Shown piece after piece: positions 33,064-41,347 of a DNA stretch of 64,000 nt. Every line of letters begins with the position of its first letter. The stretch's first letter is position 1. Source of the DNA: Pseudoalteromonas sp. XI10 (GTDB lineage: Bacteria > Pseudomonadota > Gammaproteobacteria > Enterobacterales > Alteromonadaceae); contig NZ_LOPY01000040.1 of assembly GCF_001469895.1 (NCBI RefSeq), positions 62,001-126,000 on the forward strand, read 5' to 3'. The position numbers were made by a program, and so were the translations under genes. Under the pieces are notes generated by a model. That model worked only from the letters and a program-made list of their open reading frames with translations. It did not search any database and was not told the origin of the DNA.

Positions 33064-34206
33064 ATGATGCATTTACCCACCATAATCAGCATCTCAATTT
33101 TATTGAATGTGATTATTGGGTCGTTCTTATTGTCTTTGTATTTTCTAAGGCAACAATCAAGTTATTTATATTGGGGTAGCTCGTGTCTCATATTTGTAGG
33201 CGCACAAATAGCAGCTTCTTTGCGTATTTTTATCGACCTTCCTCTAATTACACATTATCTAGCTGATTTACTGATAATTTCAGCTCCCTTAGCAGCCATA
33301 CTAGGTATTCATGCTTACAGTCAATCAGACAAAAAATGTCAAAATAAATGTGCATATGTGTTAGTTGCAGCTGCAGTAATATTACTCCTTTCTTATGATT
33401 CACCATTTAACCAGATAATTACAACAGCCATAATTGCAGCATGTTTTAGCTATGCAGCTTTCGCGCTAAGGAAGTTGCATGTTAAACGCATCATGCATTT
33501 AGTATTACTCAAGTTGTGTTTCGTCATTCACGCTTTGATTATGGTAACCCAGTTTTCACTACTACTTAGTGATTACCTAGGTTTGTTGCAAACAGACTTG
33601 AAACAAATATTAGCTGTTATTCTCATAAGCCATATTGTTATTACCACACTAACCGCCATGATCTGGCCATTAATGATGTTCTTAGAGCATGAGCAAGTAC
33701 TGAGTGACCTTGCTAATCGTGATTCGCTAACCGGTTTATTGAATCGTCGAGCGTTTATTAGCGTTAGTAACAATTATTTAGAACAAGCAAACAACAACCT
33801 AACAAAACTTTGCGCTTTGATGATAGATATCGATTTCTTCAAGAGAGTTAATGATCAGCATGGCCACGAAACGGGTGATGAAGCACTTAAGTGGGTTGCT
33901 AAAAAGATTAAAAGCCAGCTACGTGAGCACGATTTAGTGGCTAGGATTGGCGGTGAAGAGTTTGCAGTGATACTACCCAATACTAGCCAAGCTCAGGGAG
34001 AAATCCTATCAGAGCGAATTCGTTTAGCCATTCATAATGATAGCTTTGTGCACAATGACCATGAAATAAACCTGTCTATCAGTATCGGTATTATCACCCA
34101 TAAATCAGGCACCAATAATGTTAACGAGCTACTCGCTGAGGCCGATAAGGGTTTATACAAAGCAAAATTAAATGGCCGTAATCAGGTTGTGACCATGGCA
34201 TTTTAA
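33064..34206 (+). CDS. membrane diguanylate cyclase
   Basis: A 380-residue protein. The N-terminal half (about 1-205) has six or seven hydrophobic helices with no recognised sensor domain. The C-terminal GGDEF domain begins near NRDSLTGLLNRRAF and has an intact active site RIGGEEFAVI with inhibitory site REHD five residues before it. Cyclic di-GMP synthesis is expected. AGGGA stands five bases before the first of two ATG codons. It is convergent with the LysR gene, only 17 bases away. Confidence 0.9.
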   Translation: MMHLPTIISISILLNVIIGSFLLSLYFLRQQSSYLYWGSSCLIFVGAQIAASLRIFIDLPLITHYLADLLIISAPLAAILGIHAYSQSDKKCQNKCAYVLVAAAVILLLSYDSPFNQIITTAIIAACFSYAAFALRKLHVKRIMHLVLLKLCFVIHALIMVTQFSLLLSDYLGLLQTDLKQILAVILISHIVITTLTAMIWPLMMFLEHEQVLSDLANRDSLTGLLNRRAFISVSNNYLEQANNNLTKLCALMIDIDFFKRVNDQHGHETGDEALKWVAKKIKSQLREHDLVARIGGEEFAVILPNTSQAQGEILSERIRLAIHNDSFVHNDHEINLSISIGIITHKSGTNNVNELLAEADKGLYKAKLNGRNQVVTMAF

Positions 34207-34223
34207 CGTGACAGCTTGTTAGT

Positions 34224-35174
34224 TTAATTTAAACTTTCATTTAGCTGACTTAACTCATTGGTCACCCACTGTTTATCTAAGCATTGCTCTAAGTTCAGTT
34301 GGGCAAATTTTAAAAAGTTGCGCGCCGCATGTGATAAATGGCGATCGGTGCGCACCACAAAATACCAATGGCTGGCCAAATTCACATCTTCAACATTTAG
34401 CATGCAAAAACTCGTATCGTGAGGTGGCAATACATGGCGCGAAACCACCCCCAGCCCCATTCCTGAGCCAACAGCAACACGAATAGCCTCGTTACTCGCC
34501 ATTTGCACTGTGTTGCTAAGGACAAAACCTCTGCTTTGCAGTTCACTCTCAAACAGCATTCGCGTAGCTGAACCTGGCTCGCGAAGTAAAAAACGTTCAC
34601 TCACTAAATCATGTAAAGTTACATGACTTTTACTTGCAAGCTTATGGTTATTTGCAGCAATAAATACCAAAGGATTTTGTAAAAACCGGCCCGCTTTTGC
34701 GTGTTCTAACGAAGGGGGGTGACTAAATACATAAATATCGTCTTCGCCTCTTTCAAACCGGGCAAGCACCTCAGCACGATTACCAATCTCTAGTGGCAAT
34801 TCAACATGCGGATGTAAATTACTATACGGGCCAAGTAACTTAGGCAAAATATATTGTGCGGTGTTAACCATGGCTATTTTACAGCGCCCGCGCTCACCGC
34901 CTCTAAGCTCAGCTAAGTAATCTTGATAATCATCAAAATGACCAAACACCTGCTGACATGTTTGAAACAACGCAAAACCCGCTTCTGTAACATGTATTCG
35001 CTGCTGATTAACCATCACTAATGGCTCATTAACTGTTTCTTGTAAGCGTTTAATTTGTTGCGAAACCGTTGGTTGCGTTAAGTGTAACTGCCTTGCTGTT
35101 TCACTGATAGAGCGCGTTTTTACCACACACATAAACACTTCTAGTAAGCGAAAAGAAATATGTCTTAAGTCCAT
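34224..35174 (-). CDS. LysR family transcriptional regulator of the bicarbonate carrier gene
   Basis: A 316-residue LysR regulator starting MDLRHISFRLLEVFM; a TTG three codons upstream extends the frame but is unlikely. The winged HTH is clear (SISETARQLHLTQPTVSQQIKRLQ), followed by the linker helix and a two-lobed effector domain. It is divergent from the SbtA-like gene with a perfect palindrome in the gap, the usual arrangement for a LysR regulator controlling its neighbour. The cofactor is unknown; a signal of inorganic carbon status is an inference from the target. Confidence 0.9.
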   Translation of the reverse strand: MDLRHISFRLLEVFMCVVKTRSISETARQLHLTQPTVSQQIKRLQETVNEPLVMVNQQRIHVTEAGFALFQTCQQVFGHFDDYQDYLAELRGGERGRCKIAMVNTAQYILPKLLGPYSNLHPHVELPLEIGNRAEVLARFERGEDDIYVFSHPPSLEHAKAGRFLQNPLVFIAANNHKLASKSHVTLHDLVSERFLLREPGSATRMLFESELQSRGFVLSNTVQMASNEAIRVAVGSGMGLGVVSRHVLPPHDTSFCMLNVEDVNLASHWYFVVRTDRHLSHAARNFLKFAQLNLEQCLDKQWVTNELSQLNESLN

Positions 35175-35185
35175 AAAACCCAATC

Positions 35186-35203
35186 TATAGATAATTATCT
35201 ATA
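35186..35203. promoter_or_regulatory. palindromic LysR-type operator candidate
   Basis: TATAGATAATTATCTATA is an exact 18-base palindrome, 11 bases before the regulator's start codon and about 80 bases before the carrier's start. It contains a T-N11-A box as expected for LysR proteins. Confidence 0.6.
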
Positions 35204-35283
35204 AGATACTATCACTTATTTAATTATTTACTATGTGAATTTTTATCTAGAATAGCGGCGCTTTTAATCAAGAGGAGAACAAA

Positions 35284-36225
35284 GTGCCTGATATTGTTGT
35301 AATGTTTTTTGTTTTAGGACTCACAGCCGGATTACTTCGCTCTGACCTAAAAATTCCGCAAGCAACCTATGAAACCCTTAGCCTATTGTTGATGCTCACC
35401 ATTGGCTTAAAAGGCGGCATGGTGCTACATGGCAATTTACATTGGCAACTCTTACCCGAAATGGGCGCTGTGTTACTGCTTGGCGGCTTAATACCTTTAA
35501 TGCTTTACCCTGTTTTAAACAAACTTCTAAACCTCTCTGTTGCTAATAGCGCAAGTATTGCCGCACACTATGGTTCTGTAAGTGCAGGTACATTCGCCGT
35601 TGCTTTAGCATATGCCGAATCGAACTCACTTAATGTGGGTGCTGAAGTCACGCTTTACTTAGTAATGCTTGAGTTACCTGCCATCATCGTTGGTTTATTA
35701 CTATTCCGCCGTCTGGGAAATGGGTCTGGGCAAAACCTATCACTCAAAGCGCTATGGCATGAAACACTGACTAACAAAAGCGTGATTCTGCTTGTAGGTG
35801 GTGTAATTATTGGCATGATGTACGGCACACAACAAGGCAGCCAAGTAACTAGCCTTTTAACAAACAGCTTTAAAGTTGTATTAGCGTTATTCTTGCTCGA
35901 AATGGGTTTAATGGCCGCACAAACACTGCGCCCTATTCCATGGCATCATTGGCGTTTAGCATTATTTGCACTTATAACACCTAACCTATTGGGTGCTATC
36001 GGCGTCTGTGTTGGTACTGCCCTTCAACTCGAACTGGGCTCGGTAGTAATATTAGCAAGCCTAGTTGCTAGTGCCTCTTATATTGCTGCTCCAGCGGCTA
36101 TTAAAGCAGCGATTCCTGATGCTGATATAGGCTTAGCCATGTTATGTTCTTTAGGTATTACCTTTCCTTTCAATGTATTACTAGGAATTGGTTTGTATCA
36201 TCAAATAGCATTGTATATGAGTTAA
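35284..36225 (+). CDS. SbtA-like sodium-dependent bicarbonate transport permease
   Basis: A 313-residue, roughly ten-helix membrane protein with two inverted halves. It starts at GTG, with AGGAG six bases upstream. Typical blocks are FVLGLTAGLLRSDLKIP, LLMLTIGLKGG, AAHYGSVSAGTFAVALAY, and ASYIAAPAAIKAAIPDAD. This is the SbtA (DUF897) family, known in cyanobacteria as a Na+/HCO3- symporter and also found in heterotrophic marine bacteria beside a LysR regulator. Substrate here is inferred from the family. A regulatory SbtB-like PII protein is not present next to it. Confidence 0.88.
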   Translation: MPDIVVMFFVLGLTAGLLRSDLKIPQATYETLSLLLMLTIGLKGGMVLHGNLHWQLLPEMGAVLLLGGLIPLMLYPVLNKLLNLSVANSASIAAHYGSVSAGTFAVALAYAESNSLNVGAEVTLYLVMLELPAIIVGLLLFRRLGNGSGQNLSLKALWHETLTNKSVILLVGGVIIGMMYGTQQGSQVTSLLTNSFKVVLALFLLEMGLMAAQTLRPIPWHHWRLALFALITPNLLGAIGVCVGTALQLELGSVVILASLVASASYIAAPAAIKAAIPDADIGLAMLCSLGITFPFNVLLGIGLYHQIALYMS

Positions 36226-36308
36226 AAGATTCGCTAACGATCACTTTATGCATGAGATTTTTTAAAAAGTCGTTTAATATAAATAAAAAAGCAGTGCAAG
36301 GACATGCT

Positions 36309-36728
36309 ATGTTCAATCAAACGCTTAGCACTGAGCAACAGCATGTAAGTGATATTTTTATGCGCTTATGTACGCTTTGCCAGGTGCGAAATAATTTAGA
36401 ATTAGAGCAACATTTATCATTACAACGTGGCTTTTGTGAGCAAAGTATTGAGCTTGCAACTGTTCCTTATGAGTTAATTGATAAAGTGGCTAAAGCTTCT
36501 GAGGTTAGCTTTGATTCACTACTTAATGGTAATAACCAAACCACAGCTACACTCGATGGGCCGGTATTAGAAGCAGTGAGTAACGGTATTATCAAGAGTA
36601 TAAAAAAGCTATCAATGGCGGGGTTAATTAAGGGTGAAAACCAAACGCAAGAAGCACTTAGCCAACTTGCAGATATTCAGCTAAAACAAATAGCAAAAGA
36701 GCTCAAAATACAAAGCCAGGTTAAATAA
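36309..36728 (+). CDS. CI repressor-like helix-turn-helix protein
   Basis: A 139-residue protein. The frame is open well upstream into the carrier gene, but the ATG at 36309 has AAGGA six bases before it, and MFNQTLSTEQQ is a sensible start. The N-terminal part LEQHLSLQRGFCEQSIELATVPYELIDKVAKASEVSFDSLLNG resembles the phage CI-type HTH domain in order and spacing. The C-terminal half is charged and helical with no protease domain. It may act as a small regulator. No phage genes are near. The functional call is tentative. Confidence 0.6.
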   Translation: MFNQTLSTEQQHVSDIFMRLCTLCQVRNNLELEQHLSLQRGFCEQSIELATVPYELIDKVAKASEVSFDSLLNGNNQTTATLDGPVLEAVSNGIIKSIKKLSMAGLIKGENQTQEALSQLADIQLKQIAKELKIQSQVK

Positions 36729-36741
36729 CCTGGCTTTTTTA
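36712..36741 (+). terminator. terminator overlapping the end of the CI-like gene
   Basis: AAAGCCAGGTTA pairs with TAACCTGGCTTT and T's follow. The left arm lies inside the last codons of the gene. Confidence 0.8.
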
Positions 36742-37122
36742 CTAATTCTTACCTTTGTACATTTTCTCGTAAATGTCAGATATGTTGTTTTGCTTATCGT
36801 AGTATCGCTGCAGCTCCCCAAGCGATAACTCCTTTATTTTATCGCTATCAAACCCAGTCGGTTCTGCTAATTTATAATGTGCAGCGTGTGGTGAATTGTC
36901 CATTAAGGTTGCAATTTCGCCCTTCAATTGTTCAGCTTTATTAAATAGTTTAATTGCTTTGCTGATATCTGTTTCATGCTCGGCTTGTAACGTGCACCAA
37001 ACAACCTCAACAGACTTAGACCTGATTTGATCTTCAAAGATATTTTTGCGCGCAATCAACCATGTACTTGCAATCAGCAAGATGGCTAAAACGGCAATGG
37101 CTATGTAAATTAGTTCAAGCAT
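36742..37122 (-). CDS. small protein with one N-terminal membrane helix, unknown
   Basis: A 126-residue protein. A membrane helix spans about 3-24 (IYIAIAVLAILLIASTWLIA), followed by a charged, helical cytoplasmic or periplasmic domain with one cysteine (CTLQAEHETD) and a lysine-rich end. No family recognised. It is the last of three same-strand genes of unknown function, 113 bases behind the membrane protein gene. Confidence 0.6.
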   Translation of the reverse strand: MLELIYIAIAVLAILLIASTWLIARKNIFEDQIRSKSVEVVWCTLQAEHETDISKAIKLFNKAEQLKGEIATLMDNSPHAAHYKLAEPTGFDSDKIKELSLGELQRYYDKQNNISDIYEKMYKGKN

Positions 37123-37235
37123 TACGATCCCTCGGTAAACTAAATGTTACTATACACCCAAACTTGGTCCGTAATACATCAGGAAAAAGCATTATAAATA
37201 CTAGTATGAGACTGAAAATCATCTAATAATTAATG

Positions 37236-37820
37236 TTAAGTATTTGTTCCAAACGGCCAACTTGGACTAAGTAATAGTTTTAATTTGGTTTTCAAAAGAC
37301 CCGGAAACAACATTACAACAGCAAGGACAATACTAATGTAGAGCACAATAAAGCTATACATGTAGTGTATGTAGGCGTGTTCAGTTTGGATAAACAATAC
37401 GACAAGCTTAAACCACAAAATAAAATGCGCTATGGCTAAAAGTATCGTCAGTTTTATTATACAAAAAAACAATTCCCCAAATGTGTAACTAAGCTTTGTA
37501 TGTAATTTATATAAGATAACCATACTCAAAACATTGAAACCCGACAATGCAAGATAAATGTTCTGTGCAAACGCGCCGTTCCCTCCCTCAGAAATATAAA
37601 GTAGAACCTTTTCCATAAGTAGAGAAGTGACTAAGTATTTTGATGCAACAACGGCAATAGACAAAAAGTCGCTAAACAGTTCTCGATGTTTGAATGCTCT
37701 GTAGAATGAGTGTATCAGTGCGACTGTATAACAAAGCGCTATGATAACTTGAGTAGAAAAAACTTTATGAGCAGAGGTTGCGACTAAAAACTCATTGTAT
37801 AAATCTGTAAGGTATTGCAT
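37236..37820 (-). CDS. polytopic membrane protein, unknown
   Basis: A 194-residue protein starting at the ATG at 37820 (MQYLTDLY), which has AGGA six bases upstream. A GTG seven codons earlier is open but lacks a good ribosome site. About five hydrophobic helices follow, near residues 20-38, 52-72, 82-100, 110-135 and 145-168, and a short basic C-terminal tail. I recognise no motif. It lies between the repeat peptide gene and the one-helix protein, all on the same strand. Confidence 0.65.
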   Translation of the reverse strand: MQYLTDLYNEFLVATSAHKVFSTQVIIALCYTVALIHSFYRAFKHRELFSDFLSIAVVASKYLVTSLLMEKVLLYISEGGNGAFAQNIYLALSGFNVLSMVILYKLHTKLSYTFGELFFCIIKLTILLAIAHFILWFKLVVLFIQTEHAYIHYMYSFIVLYISIVLAVVMLFPGLLKTKLKLLLSPSWPFGTNT

Positions 37821-37863
37821 GGCGTATCCTAAAAAAGACACGCCTAAGCATAATGCTATATAT

Positions 37864-37890
37864 AAAAAAAAACCAGCATTTGAGCTGGCT
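37864..37890 (-). terminator. terminator after the repeat peptide gene
   Basis: On the minus strand, AGCCAGC and GCTGG(T) arms with a six-base loop, followed by a run of eight T's. Confidence 0.8.
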
Positions 37891-37905
37891 TTATTCTGTA
37901 AGTGC

Positions 37906-38085
37906 TTAGTTTTCTTTCTTTTTTGGTACCAAGATCACAATCCCAGCAGAGCCTTGTAAGTTTTTCTTTTTTGGCGGTACTAAAATTACGATTCCACCAG
38001 AGCCTTGAAGTTTTGTAGTATCAAAGCTAGGAGCTGGTGCTGCGTCGAATGCTAAAGTAGATAGTAATAAAGCTGATAAAGTCAT
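37906..38085 (-). CDS. 59-residue peptide precursor-like protein with duplicated GIVILVP-KKK segment
   Basis: This short frame runs from an ATG at 38085 to a TAA at 37906, with AAGGA eight bases before the start and a terminator behind. It begins MTLSALLLSTLAFDAAPAPS, which looks like a short signal sequence cut near residue 16. Then two copies of a unit follow: LQGSGGIVILVP-P-KKKN and LQGSAGIVILVP-KKK-EN. Within the 12 aligned codons seven differ silently and one changes the residue, which argues that the peptide sequence is kept by selection. Hydrophobic blocks separated by tribasic sites look like a multi-copy secreted peptide precursor. Function is unknown; a peptide signal, toxin or membrane-active peptide are guesses. 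Confidence 0.75.
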   Translation of the reverse strand: MTLSALLLSTLAFDAAPAPSFDTTKLQGSGGIVILVPPKKKNLQGSAGIVILVPKKKEN

Positions 38086-38350
38086 TTTTTTGTTCCTTCA
38101 TTGTTAAAGATAGTTTTCGTTAGCAAATACCGAGCCACTAAAATACAAATTTGGGTAAAAACTAACGACTAGACCCTATATAAGCATAAAATTAAACCAA
38201 TAGGCCATTTTTTATACTAAGCGTGTATGCAAAACGTACGCTGAACAGCATCAAACCGTTTAGCTCTATAAACTAGCTAGGCTCTATGCCATAATTCTGT
38301 TAATTCAAAAAATAAGTTAAAGCGGTCCTACGCTTAGCAAGGTTTAATGC

Positions 38351-39796
38351 ATGGCATATCCAGAACAACAGCAACCAACAATTTATTGGCACGACTACGA
38401 AACATTTGGCGCAAGCCCGCAAAAGGACCGCCCAAGTCAATTTGCAGGTATTCGTACCGATCTCGATTTAAATATTATTGGTGAGCCGTTAATTGAGTAT
38501 TGCAAGCCAGCTGCCGATTACTTGCCCCACCCTGAAGCGTGTTTAATAACGGGTATTACCCCGCAAGTTGCGATGCAAAAAGGCTTAGTTGAAGCTGAGT
38601 TTATGGCAAAGATCCATGCTGAATTTAGCCAACCTAATACCTGTGTTGCGGGCTATAACAGTATCCGTTTTGATGATGAAGTCACACGTTACAGCTTATA
38701 CCGTAACTTTTATGACCCATACGAGCGTGAATATAAAAACAATAATAGTCGCTGGGATATTATTGATTTAGTGCGTGCCTGTTATGCACTACGCCCAGAA
38801 GGCATTGAATGGCCGCTTAAAGAAGACGGTACGCCGAGCTTTAAGCTCGAGCATTTAACCGTTGCCAATGGCATTGAGCACGCTGCCGCTCACGATGCAT
38901 TAAGTGATGTAACGGCAACCATAGCGTTGGCAAAATTAATAAAAGAAAAACAACCTAAGTTGTATCAGTTTTTCTTTAGCTTACGTTCTAAAAAAGCACT
39001 GGCTGATTTAGTTGATGTGTTTAACATGACACCATTGGTGCACACCTCATCACGAATTCCAGCAAGCCAAGGCTGCACCAGCTGGATTGCACCAATGAGC
39101 TTTCACCCAGTCAATAAAAACGCCATTATTTGCTTTAATTTAACTGAAGATCCGCAAGTTCTATTAGATTTGTCTGTTGAAGAGCTACGCACCCGTCTTT
39201 ACACAAAACACAGCGACCTTGGTGAAGACGAAGCACCGGTAGGCTTAAAACTCGTGCATTTAAATAAGTGCCCTATTCTCGCACCAGCAAAAACCTTGTT
39301 ACCAGAGAACGCAGCCCGTTTAGGTATTGACCGCGAAAAATGCTTACAAAATCTCGCTATTTTAAAAGCCAACACTGAGCTACGCGACAAAGTAACCGAA
39401 GTGTTTAACGAACAACGTGATTATGGCGAAACCACTAACCCTGACTATCAACTTTATGATGGTTTTACCAGCCATGCTGATAAAGCAAAATTTGCTATGA
39501 TACGTGATGCAAGCCCTGAGCAGTTAGCCTCAATGCAGCTTGATTTTGATGATAAAAAGTTTGCTACTTTGTTATTTAGATACCGTGCGCGAAACTGGCC
39601 ACACACCCTTAGCCAAGATGAATTAGCCACTTGGCGCCAATATTGCCAAAACAAGCTAATGCATGGTGAAGACAGCCCGTCGATCAGTGGGCAAGATTTC
39701 ATGATCACCCTCGAAAATCTAGCTCATGAAAATGATGATAACGAGAAAAATCTGCATATTTTAAAAGCGTTGTATAATTACGCACAAAGCATGTAA
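38351..39796 (+). CDS. sbcB: exodeoxyribonuclease I
   Basis: A 481-residue protein, close to E. coli ExoI (475). It degrades single-stranded DNA 3' to 5' and takes part in recombination and mismatch repair. The DnaQ-like exonuclease motifs are IYWHDYETFGASP (D15, E17), VAGYNSIRFDDEV and AAHDALSDVTATIAL. The C-terminal SH3-like and helical parts follow (TSSRIPASQGCTSWIAPM; FRYRARNWPHTL). Monocistronic, with a terminator shared with the convergent dehydrogenase gene. Confidence 0.96.
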   Translation: MAYPEQQQPTIYWHDYETFGASPQKDRPSQFAGIRTDLDLNIIGEPLIEYCKPAADYLPHPEACLITGITPQVAMQKGLVEAEFMAKIHAEFSQPNTCVAGYNSIRFDDEVTRYSLYRNFYDPYEREYKNNNSRWDIIDLVRACYALRPEGIEWPLKEDGTPSFKLEHLTVANGIEHAAAHDALSDVTATIALAKLIKEKQPKLYQFFFSLRSKKALADLVDVFNMTPLVHTSSRIPASQGCTSWIAPMSFHPVNKNAIICFNLTEDPQVLLDLSVEELRTRLYTKHSDLGEDEAPVGLKLVHLNKCPILAPAKTLLPENAARLGIDREKCLQNLAILKANTELRDKVTEVFNEQRDYGETTNPDYQLYDGFTSHADKAKFAMIRDASPEQLASMQLDFDDKKFATLLFRYRARNWPHTLSQDELATWRQYCQNKLMHGEDSPSISGQDFMITLENLAHENDDNEKNLHILKALYNYAQSM

Positions 39797-39831
39797 TAAA
39801 AAACGCGACAATAATTGTCGCGTTTTTTATG
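39797..39831. terminator. bidirectional hairpin terminator
   Basis: AAAAAACGCGACAAT pairs with ATTGTCGCGTTTTTT. It separates convergent sbcB and the dehydrogenase gene. Confidence 0.9.
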
Positions 39832-39835
39832 AATA

Positions 39836-40717
39836 TTACTTTTTATGTAACGCTTCGATACGCACTAATAAACTAGAGGTGTCGAAGCGGCCGCCGCCTA
39901 AAGCTTGTACATCGGCGTAATATTGATCAACTGTTGCCGTCATCGGCAAAGTTGCGCCGTTTGCCTTTGCCTCATCCAAAGCGATGCCTAAATCTTTGCG
40001 CATCCAATCAACAGCGAAACCAAACTCGTATTCGCCAGCCCACATTGTTTTGTAGCGGTTTTCCATTTGCCATGAGCCTGCAGCGCCTTTAGAGATGGTT
40101 TCAATTACTTTTTCACCATCAAGGCCAGCTTGTTTTGCAAAGTGTAAACCCTCAGCCAAGCCTTGTACCACACCAGCAATACAAATTTGATTTACCATTT
40201 TACAAAGTTGACCAGAACCTACTTCACCTAATAATTGGCTAAAACGGCTAAAAGCAGCTATGACAGGTTGAACAACATTAAAGTCAGCTTCGTCGCCACC
40301 AACCATCACAGTTAATACACCATTTTCTGCCCCCGCTTGGCCGCCAGAAACCGGCGCATCTAAAAATGCGATGCCTTGTAATTTTGCTTGAGCGCCAACT
40401 TCACGTGCCACTTCAGCTGATGTTGTAGTGTGGTCAACTAAATAGCTGCCCTCATGCATGCTTGCCAGCACACCATTTTCACCATAAACAACTGAACGTA
40501 AGTCATCATCATTACCTACACACATGAAAACGATATCAGCCCCTTTTGCTGCTTCACTTGGCGTTTCAGAGTATTCACCTTGATACTCTGAAACCCACTT
40601 TTGCGCTTTAGCCGTTGTGCGGTTGTAAACTGTCACACTGTGACCTGCGTTGGCAAGGTGACCCGCCATTGGGTAACCCATTACACCTAATCCGATGAAG
40701 GCGACTTTCATTGACAT
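39836..40717 (-). CDS. beta-hydroxyacid dehydrogenase (3-hydroxyisobutyrate dehydrogenase family)
   Basis: A 293-residue NAD(P)-dependent enzyme. The cofactor fingerprint is FIGLGVMGYPMAGHL, with an arginine (YNRTTAK) after strand 2 that favours NADP. The substrate-loop motif is DAPVSGGQAGAENG. The catalytic lysine lies in GSGQLCKMVNQI. The family oxidises or reduces short beta-hydroxyacids such as 3-hydroxyisobutyrate, tartronate semialdehyde or succinic semialdehyde. The substrate cannot be assigned, as no pathway partner is beside it. Confidence 0.88.
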   Translation of the reverse strand: MSMKVAFIGLGVMGYPMAGHLANAGHSVTVYNRTTAKAQKWVSEYQGEYSETPSEAAKGADIVFMCVGNDDDLRSVVYGENGVLASMHEGSYLVDHTTTSAEVAREVGAQAKLQGIAFLDAPVSGGQAGAENGVLTVMVGGDEADFNVVQPVIAAFSRFSQLLGEVGSGQLCKMVNQICIAGVVQGLAEGLHFAKQAGLDGEKVIETISKGAAGSWQMENRYKTMWAGEYEFGFAVDWMRKDLGIALDEAKANGATLPMTATVDQYYADVQALGGGRFDTSSLLVRIEALHKK

Positions 40718-40831
40718 AAAACTGACCTATTTGAGTGATAAATTAGTAACAATTTCATTATCTCAACCGAATAACTAAAAAGCGAATGAAAAAAAGTTCA
40801 TTTAAACCGTTTAAAAACACACAGGTAAAAC

Positions 40832-41347
40832 ATGGATAGTATATATCGTTTCAATGCCCAGCTTGCATCTGGTGAAAACTTTAGCCTTGAATCGTTACAA
40901 GGAAAAACAGCGCTTATCGTCAATATTGCCAGCAAATGTAATTTTTCAGTTCAAATGGCAAGCCTTGAAAAGTTGTATCAAGAATATAAACAGCAAGGTT
41001 TTACCGTACTCGGTTTTGCCTGCAATCAATTTGGCCACAATGAGCCACTTGATGGCAATGAGCTTAAAGCCTTTTATCAGCAACACTTTGATGTCAGCTT
41101 TCCTATTTTTAACAAGGTGTTAGTCAACGGCCCAGACGCCCATCCTTTATTTAATTATTTAAAGTGTCATACCCGTGGAATTGCACAAAACCGTGCAATT
41201 AAATGGAATTTCACCAAATTTCTTATAAACTCAGAGGGTCAACTCGTTGCGCGATATGCCCCGCGCACCAAACCCGAAACCCTCAAAATGGTGATAGAGA
41301 GTAATTTAAATGATGAAACTGGCCTTATTCAGTGCGCAAAAGTATGA
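40832..41347 (+). CDS. glutathione peroxidase family protein
   Basis: A 171-residue thioredoxin-fold peroxidase, similar in size to E. coli BtuE (183). The peroxidatic cysteine is C36 in NIASKCNF, and the rest of the active site is CNQFGHNEP (resolving C64, Q66) and KWNFTKFLI. The usual GFT after the cysteine is NFS here. Bacterial members generally use thioredoxin or glutathione to reduce lipid and organic peroxides. Its last 38 bases overlap the start of the D-lactate dehydrogenase gene in another frame. Confidence 0.92.
   Translation: MDSIYRFNAQLASGENFSLESLQGKTALIVNIASKCNFSVQMASLEKLYQEYKQQGFTVLGFACNQFGHNEPLDGNELKAFYQQHFDVSFPIFNKVLVNGPDAHPLFNYLKCHTRGIAQNRAIKWNFTKFLINSEGQLVARYAPRTKPETLKMVIESNLNDETGLIQCAKV

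Noticed and set aside
36144-36308. Extended N-terminus of the CI-like protein overlapping the bicarbonate carrier gene
   Set aside because: The extension is out-of-frame text of the carrier gene; the ATG at 36309 has a good ribosome site.
36309-38085. Prophage remnant around the CI-like gene
   Set aside because: No integrase, structural genes or attachment-site-like repeats were seen.
38086-38350. A further short gene or RNA upstream of sbcB
   Set aside because: No open frame with a ribosome site and no convincing structure; only a weak GCGT/ACGC symmetry.
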